Source: JACVRW01 sp963746825
GTDB lineage: Bacteria; Actinomycetota; Thermoleophilia; Solirubrobacterales; Thermoleophilaceae
Reading direction: 5' to 3'
Assembly (NCBI GenBank): GCA_963746825.1
Contig: CAVVCU010000008.1
Span: 124,001-188,000, forward strand
Length of the DNA: 64,000 bases
Of the stretch, positions 24,806-32,146 are shown one piece after another. The translations under genes and the position numbers were made by a program. Every line of letters begins with the position of its first letter. Positions within the stretch are counted from its first letter, which is position 1. The notes below the pieces were generated by a model. That model was given only the letters and a program-made list of their open reading frames with translations. It searched no databases and had not been told where the DNA came from.

Positions 24806-25506
24806 GCGACAACGACCGGTTCGACGACCTGACCATCGGCGAGCGCCTGGCGGAGCGCGATCGCACTCACCCCGAGCCCGCGCGAAGGCCCGAGGTGCCG
24901 CGCGCGGGCAACAAGTACGCCTGGCTGGTGGGCTTCCTCATGCTGATGGTGCTGGGCGTGCTGCTCTTCGTGCAGACCCTGCCCAACCAGGGCGAGGGCC
25001 TCAAGGGACCGGTCAAGGGCTCCAAGCTCAAAGCGTTCGCCGCGCCGTCGGCGCTGGGCAACGTGGAGGGCGACGCCAACGTGTGCCAGCGCAAGCCCTG
25101 CCCCGAGCAGGCCGGCGGCCAGCCCGCGTGCAGCCTCCTGTCGGAAGAGGTGGTGAATCTTTGCGCGCTGCGCGAGAAGCCGCTGGTGCTCACGGTGATC
25201 TTCGATCGCGGCGCCGACTGCTACCCGCAGGTCGACCGCACCGAGCGGATCCGCGCCGACTTCCGCGATGTGAACTTCGCCACTGTGTTCTTCACCGACA
25301 AGGAGCGCGGCGAGGTGCGCGGTCTGGTGGAAGCACGCGGCTGGCGCCAGCCGGTGGGGATCGACCGCGACGGAGCCGTGGCCAACCTCTACGGCGTGGG
25401 CGGGTGCCCGACCACGATCTTCGCCCGCGAGGGCGGGCGCGTGGCCGACACGAAGCTCGGCAACCTGACCGAGGACGACCTGCGCCGCCGGGTCGCGGCG
25501 CTGTGA
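24802..25506 (+). CDS. Membrane-anchored thioredoxin-fold (redoxin-like) protein
   Basis: A 234-residue protein: an N-terminal cytoplasmic tail, one membrane helix (about 39-58), then an extracytoplasmic thioredoxin-like domain. In the active-site position it has ADCYPQ, a single Cys rather than C-x-x-C, and the cis-Pro loop is GGCPTTIF with another Cys beside the Pro. Four more Cys lie between the helix and the domain. This suggests a peroxiredoxin-like or disulfide-handling role for envelope proteins, possibly for the Cys-containing Mce and RND loops; this is inference. It overlaps the RND gene by 4 bases. Confidence 0.72.
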   Translation: MSDNDRFDDLTIGERLAERDRTHPEPARRPEVPRAGNKYAWLVGFLMLMVLGVLLFVQTLPNQGEGLKGPVKGSKLKAFAAPSALGNVEGDANVCQRKPCPEQAGGQPACSLLSEEVVNLCALREKPLVLTVIFDRGADCYPQVDRTERIRADFRDVNFATVFFTDKERGEVRGLVEARGWRQPVGIDRDGAVANLYGVGGCPTTIFAREGGRVADTKLGNLTEDDLRRRVAAL

Positions 25507-26138
25507 TGGAGCTCGCGCTCGAAGAGGGATGGGTCGACGCGGAGCTTGCCGGGGAGTTTCCCGACCTGCGGCTCGTTCACACCGCGCTGGCGGCGCGGCC
25601 CCGCCGCAGCCCGCCGGAGGTCAAGCAGCGGCTGCGGGCGCTCGCCGACCGCTACACCGGGGCGAAGGTCGTCCACATGCGTCAGGACTCCGTGCCCTGG
25701 GCCTACCGGGTGTTCTCGCGCCAGGTGGGGATCGACCCCGATTCCGACCGCACGCCGGTGGAGGCGCTGGCGGTCGAGCGCCTGCGAAGCGGGGGCTTTC
25801 ACAGCGAGAACCTCGTCGACGACGCGCTCACGATCGCCCTGGCCGAGACGGGCGTGCCCGTGTTCGCGCTCGACGCGGAGAAGCTCGACGGCGAGCTCGG
25901 CCTGCGCCCGGCGCGCGCCGGTGAGTGGCTGTCCGAGCGCCACGCGCTGCCGGCCGGCCGGCTGGTTGTGGCCGACCGCCGCCGCCCTGTGGCGCTGATC
26001 ATGGGCGAGGTCTCGGCCCGCGCGGGTGTGACGGCGGACACCGCCCGCATGGTCCTGTGCGCCCTGCGGGTGAAGGGCGTGCCGCCGATCGTGGCGGAGG
26101 AGGCGCTATGGATCCTGGGTGAGACGCTTTACGATTGA
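25506..26138 (+). CDS. B3/B4 domain-containing protein (PheT-like tRNA-binding fold)
   Basis: A 210-residue protein with the B3/B4 domain, found in the PheRS beta subunit and as stand-alone proteins. The VHMRQDSVPWAYRVFSRQVG region and VDDALTIALAETGVPVFALD segment are characteristic. Stand-alone members may edit mischarged tRNA or bind amino acids, but few are characterised. ATG overlaps the previous TGA by one base (TGATG), so translation is coupled to the redoxin-like gene. Its presence after an mce array has no obvious functional logic. Confidence 0.78.
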   Translation: MELALEEGWVDAELAGEFPDLRLVHTALAARPRRSPPEVKQRLRALADRYTGAKVVHMRQDSVPWAYRVFSRQVGIDPDSDRTPVEALAVERLRSGGFHSENLVDDALTIALAETGVPVFALDAEKLDGELGLRPARAGEWLSERHALPAGRLVVADRRRPVALIMGEVSARAGVTADTARMVLCALRVKGVPPIVAEEALWILGETLYD

Positions 26139-26616
26139 CCCTGTGGCGGCCACACAGCTTCGAGTGCTCGCACCCGCTCCGGCGACCACGCGTCCCGACG
26201 AGCGCGCCGCCCGGCGGACGCTGCTCGACCAGGTGGCGAGGCTCGAGCAGGAGCTGGCGCAGCTGTTCTGCTCCACCTGGCCGCGCAAGGACTTCGATTG
26301 CACTGTGCCGGGGCGTGGCGGCCCGCGCCTGCTCTCGCTGGGCGAGCTCGAGGAGGTGCGCGACGAGCTGGCGGCCAAGGTCCAGCACGTGCGCCGCACC
26401 CTCTCCGATCGCACCTACGCCGAGGAGCAGAACCGCTGCCGGATCGAGGAGATGCTGCTCCAGCCCGAGGCGCACCGCTGGGAGCGGGTGTCCAACGAGG
26501 ACATCGGCGAGCCGGGCTGCAAGCACTGGCACGTACGCCCGCGCTGGAGCTTCCTCGGGATGCTCATGGGCTGGTGGCGGGTGGTCATCAGCTCGGGCTG
26601 TCCATTAGCCATCTGA
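26119..26616 (+). CDS. Conserved actinobacterial protein of unknown function
   Basis: A 165-residue protein with a predicted coiled coil (Leu-Asp-Gln-Val-Ala-Arg-Leu-Glu-Gln-Glu-Leu), a central long helix, a C-terminal PGCKHW-HVRP-W segment and an ending in SGCPLAI. Proteins with this layout are widespread and uncharacterised in actinobacteria. GTG at 26119 overlaps the B3/B4 gene by 20 bases; a GTG at 26143 would avoid the overlap. Cys and His residues in the C-terminal half could bind metal. Function unknown. Confidence 0.62.
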   Translation: MRRFTIDPVAATQLRVLAPAPATTRPDERAARRTLLDQVARLEQELAQLFCSTWPRKDFDCTVPGRGGPRLLSLGELEEVRDELAAKVQHVRRTLSDRTYAEEQNRCRIEEMLLQPEAHRWERVSNEDIGEPGCKHWHVRPRWSFLGMLMGWWRVVISSGCPLAI

Positions 26617-26617
26617 A

Positions 26618-27076
26618 ATGGGTAGGCGCAGCCGCAAGCGCGGCGAGCCGAGCGAGCGCGAGGTAGCGCATCAGCCGCCGGCGCCGTCGCGCTCCCGCGC
26701 GAAGGACCGCCCGCGCGCGCCGTGGGGCAGCTTCCCGCTGTCGGAGCTGGTGATCCTGGCCGGCATCGTGGTGATCTTCTGGGGGCTCTTCAGCGGCGGG
26801 GGACAGGGCAACGAGCGCGTGGCCGGCGGGCTCGTGCTGGCCTCGCTCGGGGGAGGCGAGCTCGCTCTGCGCGAGCACCTCGCCGGCTTTCGCTCGCACT
26901 CCGCGCTGTTGGCCGGAGTGGCGGCCTTCGCGGTGGTGACCGCGGTGGCGCTCGGCTTCGGCCCGGTGAAGGTGTGGATCCTGCTCGCGCTCGGGATCGG
27001 CGTATTCGCCGCCACCCTCTACGCCATGCAGCAGCTCTTCAAGCGGCGCTCCGGGGGTCTACAGTGGCGGCGGTGA
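26618..27076 (+). CDS. Conserved membrane protein of unknown function
   Basis: A 152-residue protein with a basic, disordered first 35 residues and about three hydrophobic segments (LVILAGIVVIFWGLF, then AGGLVLASLG, then two closely spaced helices near the end). The C-terminus is basic. It starts 2 bases after the previous gene and overlaps the VOC gene by 13, so it belongs to the same transcription unit. No family with known function was recognised. Confidence 0.62.
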   Translation: MGRRSRKRGEPSEREVAHQPPAPSRSRAKDRPRAPWGSFPLSELVILAGIVVIFWGLFSGGGQGNERVAGGLVLASLGGGELALREHLAGFRSHSALLAGVAAFAVVTAVALGFGPVKVWILLALGIGVFAATLYAMQQLFKRRSGGLQWRR

Positions 27077-27540
27077 ACGAGCGCCGCCTGCGGATATCGG
27101 GACTGCACCACGTGACGGTCATCTGCCAGGACGTGGAGCGCTCGGTCGACTTCTACCGCAACCTGCTCGGCCTTCGACTGGTCAAGCAGACGGTCAACGA
27201 GGACGACCGGGGCGCGCGCCATCTCTTCTTCGGTGACGAGGAGGGGAGGCCGGGAACGATCATCACCTGCCTCGAGTACGCCGAGCTCGACGAGGGCACG
27301 GTCGGCCGCGGGTCGACCCATCACTTCGCCCTCACGGTCGAGTCCGAGGAGGAGCTCGAGGGCTGGCACGCCTACCTCAGCTCGCGCGGTCACCCGGTCA
27401 CCGAGGTGATGGACCGCACCTACTTCAAGTCGCTCTACCTGCGCGACCCCGACGGGCACATCGTCGAGCTGGCCACCGCCGGCCCGGGACTCACGGCCGA
27501 CGAGCCGCTCGAGGATCTCGGGCGCAAGCCGGTCTCCTAG
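27064..27540 (+). CDS. VOC-family (glyoxalase/extradiol dioxygenase-like) protein
   Basis: A 158-residue vicinal-oxygen-chelate protein (155 if the GTG at 27073 is used). A beta-alpha-beta-beta-beta unit begins LHHVTVICQDVERSVDFYRN and ends with RDPDGHIVELA. The usual metal ligands are visible: His in LHHV, His in STHHFAL, Glu in HIVEL. It resembles the MhqO/ring-cleaving dioxygenase-like group (LVKQTVNEDD), but the true substrate is unknown. Last gene of the array that begins with the mce genes, followed by a strong hairpin. Confidence 0.82.
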   Translation: MAAVNERRLRISGLHHVTVICQDVERSVDFYRNLLGLRLVKQTVNEDDRGARHLFFGDEEGRPGTIITCLEYAELDEGTVGRGSTHHFALTVESEEELEGWHAYLSSRGHPVTEVMDRTYFKSLYLRDPDGHIVELATAGPGLTADEPLEDLGRKPVS

Positions 27541-27555
27541 GGACGCGCCCCCAAC

Positions 27556-27592
27556 GCAGCGGCGGCCGGGCATGTGCCCGGCCGCCGCCTGC
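27556..27592. terminator. Strong GC hairpin between convergent genes
   Basis: A perfect 14-bp stem, GCGGCGGCCGGGCA at 27559-27572 pairing with 27575-27588, with a two-base loop, extended by a further 3 bp across a bulge. It lies between the convergent VOC gene (stop 27540) and mIHF gene (stop 27609), so it can serve both strands. There is no U-tract on either side, which is common for GC-rich actinobacteria. Confidence 0.75.
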
Positions 27593-27608
27593 TTGGGTGT
27601 GGACCCCG

Positions 27609-28001
27609 TCAGGCCGCCGACAGAGCGGGCACGCGCACCGCGTTGGGGTGCGTGCCGTCGTCGTCGGTTCCTGCGGGGGCGTTCTTCTGGTCGAGCACCG
27701 CGGCCAGCGCGACGCGCTGACGCTCGGTGAGCGTTCCCACCTGCTTGTTCTCCGGAACGCCCAGTGACACGAGCAACCGCCTGCAGCGGGTGCGACCCCA
27801 GCGCTTCTGGCTCATCAGCAGGTCGCTGATCGACATGCTGTGTGCCTGCCAGGGGCAGTTCAGTACAACGTCCGCTGCGGACAGGTCTCCATCGGTGATC
27901 TTACGCTTCATCCGAGCCCGGGCTAGGCGTACGCGATTGGCGTACTGCAGCGCCTGTAGATGCTGCTCTTGACCAGCGTCGACCGTGGCAGAAATGCCCA
28001 T
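27609..28001 (-). CDS. mihF: Integration host factor, actinobacterial type (mIHF)
   Basis: A 130-residue protein resembling mIHF: an N-terminal helix with ALQYANRVRLARARMKRKI, then a region ending with SISDLLMS-KRWGRTRCRRLLVSLGVP, an S13-like helix-two-turn-helix that binds DNA without sequence specificity. It is a nucleoid-associated protein, typically essential and abundant. The start at 28001 is supported by GGGAGG five bases upstream. The last 30 residues are an Ala/Asp-rich extension beyond the usual ~105-residue core. It is divergent from pyk. Confidence 0.85.
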   Translation of the reverse strand: MGISATVDAGQEQHLQALQYANRVRLARARMKRKITDGDLSAADVVLNCPWQAHSMSISDLLMSQKRWGRTRCRRLLVSLGVPENKQVGTLTERQRVALAAVLDQKNAPAGTDDDGTHPNAVRVPALSAA

Positions 28002-28272
28002 CAGACCTCCCCGCACCTGAGGTGCGATTTCACGAATGCAGTTCCCCGCGACCTCAGGACGCACCCGGAACTTTTTCAGCGAGAGGCGGGGCCAGTGTCG
28101 ACGGTCGGGGACCCGACCCGGCGTCGACGCCGTACTCCTCTCGGTCCGATCCAGTGCCGTCCAGAGGCCGGAGAACATCAAAGCCCGCGGGAGTTCGAGC
28201 GTCAACCGACAACCGGGCCCCACATTCGCTAAGAGCGGGGTTTTCAGCGAGCCGGGTACATTCAGGGCGCCC
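28002..28272. promoter_or_regulatory. Divergent intergenic region between mihF and pyk
   Basis: The largest gap in the window, 271 bases. It holds the palindrome GCACCT-G-AGGTGC at 28013-28025 next to the mihF ribosome binding site, and AT-richer patches near 28069-28080 and 28229-28262 (the only such stretches in this part), which are the likely promoter positions for mihF and pyk. No -35/-10 pair close to consensus was found and no RNA gene was recognised. Confidence 0.45.
28013..28025. promoter_or_regulatory. Perfect palindrome just upstream of mihF ribosome binding site
   Basis: GCACCT at 28013-28018 and AGGTGC at 28020-28025 form a perfect 6+1+6 inverted repeat. On the mihF strand it sits immediately before the GGGGAGG Shine-Dalgarno sequence, so it could be an operator or a small mRNA hairpin affecting initiation. 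No known regulator is assigned. Confidence 0.4.
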
Positions 28273-29685
28273 ATGCGCTCGACGAAGATCATCGCCACCA
28301 TCGGTCCCGCCTCCCGGGTCCCCGAGGTTCTCGTCCGGATGATCGAGGCGGGCATGGACGTGGCGCGTCTGAACTTCGCGCACGGCGATCGCGAGCAGCA
28401 CGCCGAGACCACGGCCCTGATCCGCGACGCCGCCAGCCGCGCGGGCCGCGAGGTCGCGATTCTCGGCGACCTGCCCGGGCCCAAGCTGCGGATCGGGCCG
28501 GTGTCCGGGGGAGTGGCCGAGCTCGCGCGGGAGAGCCGCGTGGTGCTCAGCGCCGACCAGGCCGACGGAACCTCGCAGAGGCTCCCGGTGGCCTGGCAGG
28601 GCTTCTCCGACCTCGTCGACGAGGGAGACGTCTGCTACCTCGCCGACGGCGCGGTGCGCCTGCGCGTGCAGGAGATCAGCGACGGCGATGTGATCACCAG
28701 GGTCGAGGTCGGGGGCAGCGTCGCGTCGCGCCAGGGGCTCAACCTGCCGAACGTCACGGTCTCGTTGCCCGCCGTGAGCGCGGAGGACATCTCGCTGATC
28801 GACGCCGGGCTCGAGATGGAGCTCGACTTCTTCGCCCTCTCGTTCGTGCGCCGTCGCGAGGACCTCGACCCCGTGCACCGTCACCTCGAGGAACGCGGGG
28901 CCGAGGTGCCGCTGATCGCCAAGATCGAGAAGCCCCAGGCAGCGGCCAACGCCGAGGAGATCATCGACGCCGCCGACGGGATCATGATCGCGCGCGGCGA
29001 CCTCGGCATCGAGCTGCCGATCGAGGAGGTGCCGCTCGTGCAGAAGCGCCTCCTGGCCATGGCCGGCCGGCGGGCCAAGCCCACGATCACGGCCACCCAG
29101 ATGCTGGAGTCGATGGTGCACTCGACGCGACCCACCCGTGCCGAGGTGGGCGACGTGGCCAACGCGATCTTCGACGGCACCGATGCCGTGATGCTCTCCC
29201 AGGAGACGGCCGTGGGCAAGTACCCGGTGCTCGCCGTGGAGATGATGGCCTCCATCGCAACGACGGCCGAGCGCGAGCTGCCCTACGGGCGCTGGCTCGC
29301 CGAGCGCGGCCCTCAGGCCAACAACCAGTACCACGCCATCGCCTTCGGGGCGGTCGGGGCCGTGTACCAGCTCGGCCTCAAGTGCATCGTGGCGCCCACC
29401 AACACGGGCACCACGGCGATGTTGATCTCCGCCTACCGGCCCAAGGCTCCCGTGCTCGCCCTCTCGCCCCGGGCCGATGTGGTGCGCCGCTGCCGCCTGC
29501 TCTGGGGGGTGCACCCGCTGCACCACGCCGAGCCGATGGACACGCTCGGATTGATCGAGGCCTGCGCCAACGCCGCCATCGAAGCGGGCCTCGCGGAGAA
29601 GGGCGACAAGATCGGCATCACCGCCGGCCTGCCCGCCGGCAGCTCCGGCGGCACGAACCTTTTCAAGGTTCATACCGTCGAGTAG
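28273..29685 (+). CDS. pyk: Pyruvate kinase
   Basis: A 470-residue pyruvate kinase, converting phosphoenolpyruvate and ADP to pyruvate and ATP in glycolysis. It starts RSTKIIATIGPAS, has the catalytic AKIEKPQA and the signature MIARGDLGIELP, and the TQMLESM and DAVMLSQETAVGKYP motifs. Length and the C-terminal effector domain are normal. The ATG at 28273 is chosen since the family begins there; the frame is open further upstream without homology. Followed by a GC hairpin at 29710-29729. Confidence 0.95.
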   Translation: MRSTKIIATIGPASRVPEVLVRMIEAGMDVARLNFAHGDREQHAETTALIRDAASRAGREVAILGDLPGPKLRIGPVSGGVAELARESRVVLSADQADGTSQRLPVAWQGFSDLVDEGDVCYLADGAVRLRVQEISDGDVITRVEVGGSVASRQGLNLPNVTVSLPAVSAEDISLIDAGLEMELDFFALSFVRRREDLDPVHRHLEERGAEVPLIAKIEKPQAAANAEEIIDAADGIMIARGDLGIELPIEEVPLVQKRLLAMAGRRAKPTITATQMLESMVHSTRPTRAEVGDVANAIFDGTDAVMLSQETAVGKYPVLAVEMMASIATTAERELPYGRWLAERGPQANNQYHAIAFGAVGAVYQLGLKCIVAPTNTGTTAMLISAYRPKAPVLALSPRADVVRRCRLLWGVHPLHHAEPMDTLGLIEACANAAIEAGLAEKGDKIGITAGLPAGSSGGTNLFKVHTVE

Positions 29686-29709
29686 GGCTCCGGCGGGGTT
29701 CGATTGCAG

Positions 29710-29729
29710 CCGGGGGCTCGCGCCCCCGG
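29710..29729. terminator. GC hairpin after pyk
   Basis: CCGGGGGC at 29710-29717 pairs with GCCCCCGG at 29722-29729 around a TCGC loop, 25 bases past the pyk stop and between convergent genes. There is no U-tract. The CGGGGGC...GCCCCCG motif is also a common intergenic GC repeat, so terminator function is inferred from position. Confidence 0.5.
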
Positions 29730-29797
29730 ACCCCCGCTGATGTCTGGCCGGCGGGTGGCCAGTCTTCGGCCGGGCTCCCGCGGGCTAGGGCTCCGGC

Positions 29798-30673
29798 TCA
29801 GGATCGGCGGAGTGCCGTGGTCACCACGGCGAGCAGGGCCGCGGCGGCGACCACCATGGCGCCGCCGACCGCCAGCACCACCTCGTGGTCACGGGCGAAG
29901 TCCACGACGTCGCCCCCGCGGGTGAGAACGAGCGCGGATCCCGCGAGGACCACGCCGAGTAGCAGGGCTCCCGCCAGCGTGGCCACGCCGACCGTAGTGG
30001 CGGCATCCACGGCGCGCTGAAGTGTCGCCGTCAGGCGGGTCCGTCCCGCCCGCTCCGGCCAGCGCTCGTTGATGGCCAGCAGTCCGCCCGCGACGATGAG
30101 CGCCCAGAAGGTGGCAACCAAAAACCCGCCCACCACGTCGCTTGAGAAGTGCCAGCCGAGCGTGACGATGCTGAAGGAGACCGCCAGCGCGAAGGCCAGC
30201 CCCAGGATCGCCGCCATCGGCCGGGCGCGCGGCGGAGTTACGAGCACCCCGGCGAGAGCGATCGACATGGCCGCGGTCGCGTGCCCGCTGGGAAAGGCGG
30301 CCGGCGAGGGGTTCGGGCCGTCGATCGCTCCGATGTAGCGCGGGTACTCCAGCAGCGCTTTGAGGACCTGGCTGGAGACGCTCGTAGCAGCGAGCAGGAC
30401 GATCACGGCGGCTGCGAGCCGCGGCCGGCCGCGTGCGAGCGCGATGGCCGCGAGCCCGACGGCCATCAGTCCGACCTCCAGGGGGTCCCCGAGTTTCGCG
30501 ATGCGCCAGACGCCGTAGGTCCCATCGTTGTTCTGCACGTCCAGGAACCCTCGAAAGGCTCGGGCGTCGAGCGAGCGGCCACCGTCCCACAGGTACGCGA
30601 GAGCGAGCAGGACGAGGAACGCTGCCGCGCAGCAGAAGGCAGCAAGGAGGAACGAGCGCGGCCGAAGGGTCAC
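29798..30673 (-). CDS. PAP2-family membrane phosphatase
   Basis: A 291-residue membrane protein with about seven hydrophobic segments. It carries the three-part PAP2 phosphatase signature: K105 ... R112 (motif 1, variant), PSGH at 128-131, and G-W-H175 ... D179 (motif 3). The family includes phosphatidic acid and undecaprenyl-diphosphate phosphatases; the substrate is unknown. A C-terminal tail with two more helices extends past the core. It is convergent with pyk. Confidence 0.82.
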   Translation of the reverse strand: MTLRPRSFLLAAFCCAAAFLVLLALAYLWDGGRSLDARAFRGFLDVQNNDGTYGVWRIAKLGDPLEVGLMAVGLAAIALARGRPRLAAAVIVLLAATSVSSQVLKALLEYPRYIGAIDGPNPSPAAFPSGHATAAMSIALAGVLVTPPRARPMAAILGLAFALAVSFSIVTLGWHFSSDVVGGFLVATFWALIVAGGLLAINERWPERAGRTRLTATLQRAVDAATTVGVATLAGALLLGVVLAGSALVLTRGGDVVDFARDHEVVLAVGGAMVVAAAALLAVVTTALRRS

Positions 30674-30706
30674 GCTAACGACGGTAGCCGGACCGCTCGC
30701 AGCGCG

Positions 30707-31279
30707 CTAGACGCGCGCCCCGCGCTTTCGCTCGCGAAAGGCGCGGGCCTTCTCGATGTTCCCGCACTCCTCCATGCGGCACCAGCGCCCGGAGCGGTTC
30801 TTCGACCGGTCGTAAAAGGCCCAGTGACAGGCCTCGCGGGGGCAGGCCTTCAGGCGCTCCCACTCGCCGTTCTGCACCGAGGCCGCCACGATGCCCAACA
30901 GCCGCGCCAGCGCGCCGTCGACCCCGCCGCCGGAGGGCTCCAGGTGAGGCTGGTCGGCGCCGCCGAAGCGCATCCGCAGGCCGGCCCGCCCGGCGGCCTT
31001 CTCCAGGCGCTCCACCCGCTCGGCGTCGGCGGGCATCCCGTTGTTGGCCATCAGCACGACCCGCAGCCCCTCGCGCACTTCGAGGGCGCGGCGAAGCTCC
31101 GCGGGGCTCGCGTCCTCATCGGCGCCCATCAGCCCGCGCTCGGCGAGCCAGTCGCGCAGCGCGGCGGGGGTGGTGAGCTCGTCTTCGCCGTTCTCCAGAT
31201 CGATCGAGTTCACGAACCGCTGCACGAGGTAGAGCGGCTGCGGAGCGGTCTTCTCGGGGGTGGAGTCTCCTGGAGCCAT
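30707..31279 (-). CDS. CGNR zinc-finger / ABATE-domain transcriptional regulator
   Basis: A 190-residue protein. The N-terminal ABATE-type domain starts LVQRFVNSIDLENG, and the C-terminal CGNR zinc finger has C-x4-C (ACPREAC), W-A-F-Y-D, then WCRMEECGN and an Arg/Lys-rich tail. CGNR proteins are DNA-binding regulators. It is divergent from a small conserved gene across a 72-base gap holding nested inverted repeats and TATAAT, so it probably controls itself and that gene. Its ATG is only about 12 bases from its likely -10 region, suggesting a very short leader. Confidence 0.85.
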   Translation of the reverse strand: MAPGDSTPEKTAPQPLYLVQRFVNSIDLENGEDELTTPAALRDWLAERGLMGADEDASPAELRRALEVREGLRVVLMANNGMPADAERVERLEKAAGRAGLRMRFGGADQPHLEPSGGGVDGALARLLGIVAASVQNGEWERLKACPREACHWAFYDRSKNRSGRWCRMEECGNIEKARAFRERKRGARV

Positions 31280-31283
31280 AACT

Positions 31284-31318
31284 AGCTATACATGATAGCC
31301 GGTGTTATAATTCCGGCT
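31284..31318. promoter_or_regulatory. Promoter with nested inverted repeats between CGNR regulator and small gene
   Basis: GCTAT at 31285-31289 is inverted as ATAGC at 31295-31299, and AGCCGG at 31297-31302 is inverted as CCGGCT at 31313-31318. The second pair flanks a perfect plus-strand -10 element, TATAAT, at 31306-31311. The minus-strand sequence TATCAT at 31293-31298 could be the -10 of the CGNR gene. A regulator bound here would cover both promoters. The -35 for the plus strand is weak. Confidence 0.6.
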
Positions 31319-31351
31319 AAATGGGAAAGCTGGTTATGAGGAGGTAGGGAC

Positions 31352-31654
31352 ATGAAGATCATCAACATCTCTCTTTCGACCGAGGCAGATGGCAATCGGA
31401 TAGCCGAGCTGGCCCAGCTCGACGGGCAGCCCGCTCCGCAGGGCGAGGCGCTCATCGCGGAGGTGGACGGCCGGCTCGTGGCTGCGGTGGGCGTGAAGGA
31501 CGGCGTCTCGGTGGCCGACCCGTTCGTGCTCACCGAGGACACGCTCGAGCTGCTGAAGGTGCGCGCCGAGGAGGAGCGAGAGCTCCGCTACGGCAAGGGT
31601 CCGCTGCTGGGCCGGCTGATGCTGATTCGCCAGCGTGCCGGGATCATTGCGTGA
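31352..31654 (+). CDS. Small conserved protein of unknown function
   Basis: A 100-residue protein, MKIINISLSTEADGNRIAEL, with a LIAEVDGRLVAAVGV core and VADPF segment. This pattern resembles the partial acetyltransferase-like small proteins (LAxLDxxxPxxGxxLxAEVDG...ADPF) frequent in Solirubrobacterales-type genomes. GAGGAGG at 31339-31345 is a strong ribosome binding site, and TATAAT lies 41 bases before the ATG. Likely regulated by the divergent CGNR protein. Function unknown. Its end overlaps the convergent Lrp gene by 11 bases. Confidence 0.72.
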   Translation: MKIINISLSTEADGNRIAELAQLDGQPAPQGEALIAEVDGRLVAAVGVKDGVSVADPFVLTEDTLELLKVRAEEERELRYGKGPLLGRLMLIRQRAGIIA

Positions 31655-32120
31655 GTCCGCGCCCCTCCCTGCGCTCGAACACAAGCGAGCTCTGCAGGCG
31701 GCCGACCTCGCTTCGCTCGATGAGGCCCCACACCAGCTCGCGCATCTCGTTCATGTCGCGCACGGCCACGTGGGCGATGAAGTCCGTGGTGCCCGTCAGG
31801 GCCATCACCCGCACCGTCTCCGGCCGCGCGGCGAGATCGCCCAACAGCTTCTCCGTGGCCTGGCGATGCTCCCCGCGCTGCTGGATCGACAGGATCGCCT
31901 CCATCGGCCGGCCGATGGCCGCGGGGTCGATGGCCGCGTGAAAGCCCGTGATCACACCGCTGGCCTGCAGCTCGCGCACGCGCTCCAGGCACGTCGAAGG
32001 GGCGACGCCGACCTTCGCGGCGAGCGCCTTGTTGGTCTGCCGAGCATCGTTCTGAAGCTCGCTGATCAGAGCGCGGTCAATCGAATCTAATTCGCCGCTG
32101 AGTTCGACTTGACGCTTCAT
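31644..32120 (-). CDS. Lrp/AsnC-family transcriptional regulator
   Basis: A 158-residue Lrp/AsnC regulator: an N-terminal HTH (LDSIDRALISELQNDARQ ... GVAPSTCLERVREL) and a C-terminal RAM ligand-binding domain with TGTTDFIAHVAV. Start at 32120 (MKRQVELSGELD) rather than the longer frame at 32201, because the family begins there. It is divergent from azlC by 26 bases at most, and as Lrp proteins often control branched-chain amino-acid exporters, it likely regulates azlCD. Confidence 0.88.
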   Translation of the reverse strand: MKRQVELSGELDSIDRALISELQNDARQTNKALAAKVGVAPSTCLERVRELQASGVITGFHAAIDPAAIGRPMEAILSIQQRGEHRQATEKLLGDLAARPETVRVMALTGTTDFIAHVAVRDMNEMRELVWGLIERSEVGRLQSSLVFERREGRGLTQ

Positions 32121-32146
32121 GTTCGATGAGAGGGTTGGTTCTCCAT

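Noticed and set aside
28054..29673. Long minus-strand ORF opposite pyruvate kinase
   Set aside because: Shadow of pyk; composition is His/Gly/Arg-rich with no conserved motif.
29686..29797. GGTTCGATT-like T-loop word after pyk, suggesting a tRNA
   Set aside because: No acceptor, D or anticodon stem could be formed around it; the region is better explained by a GC hairpin.
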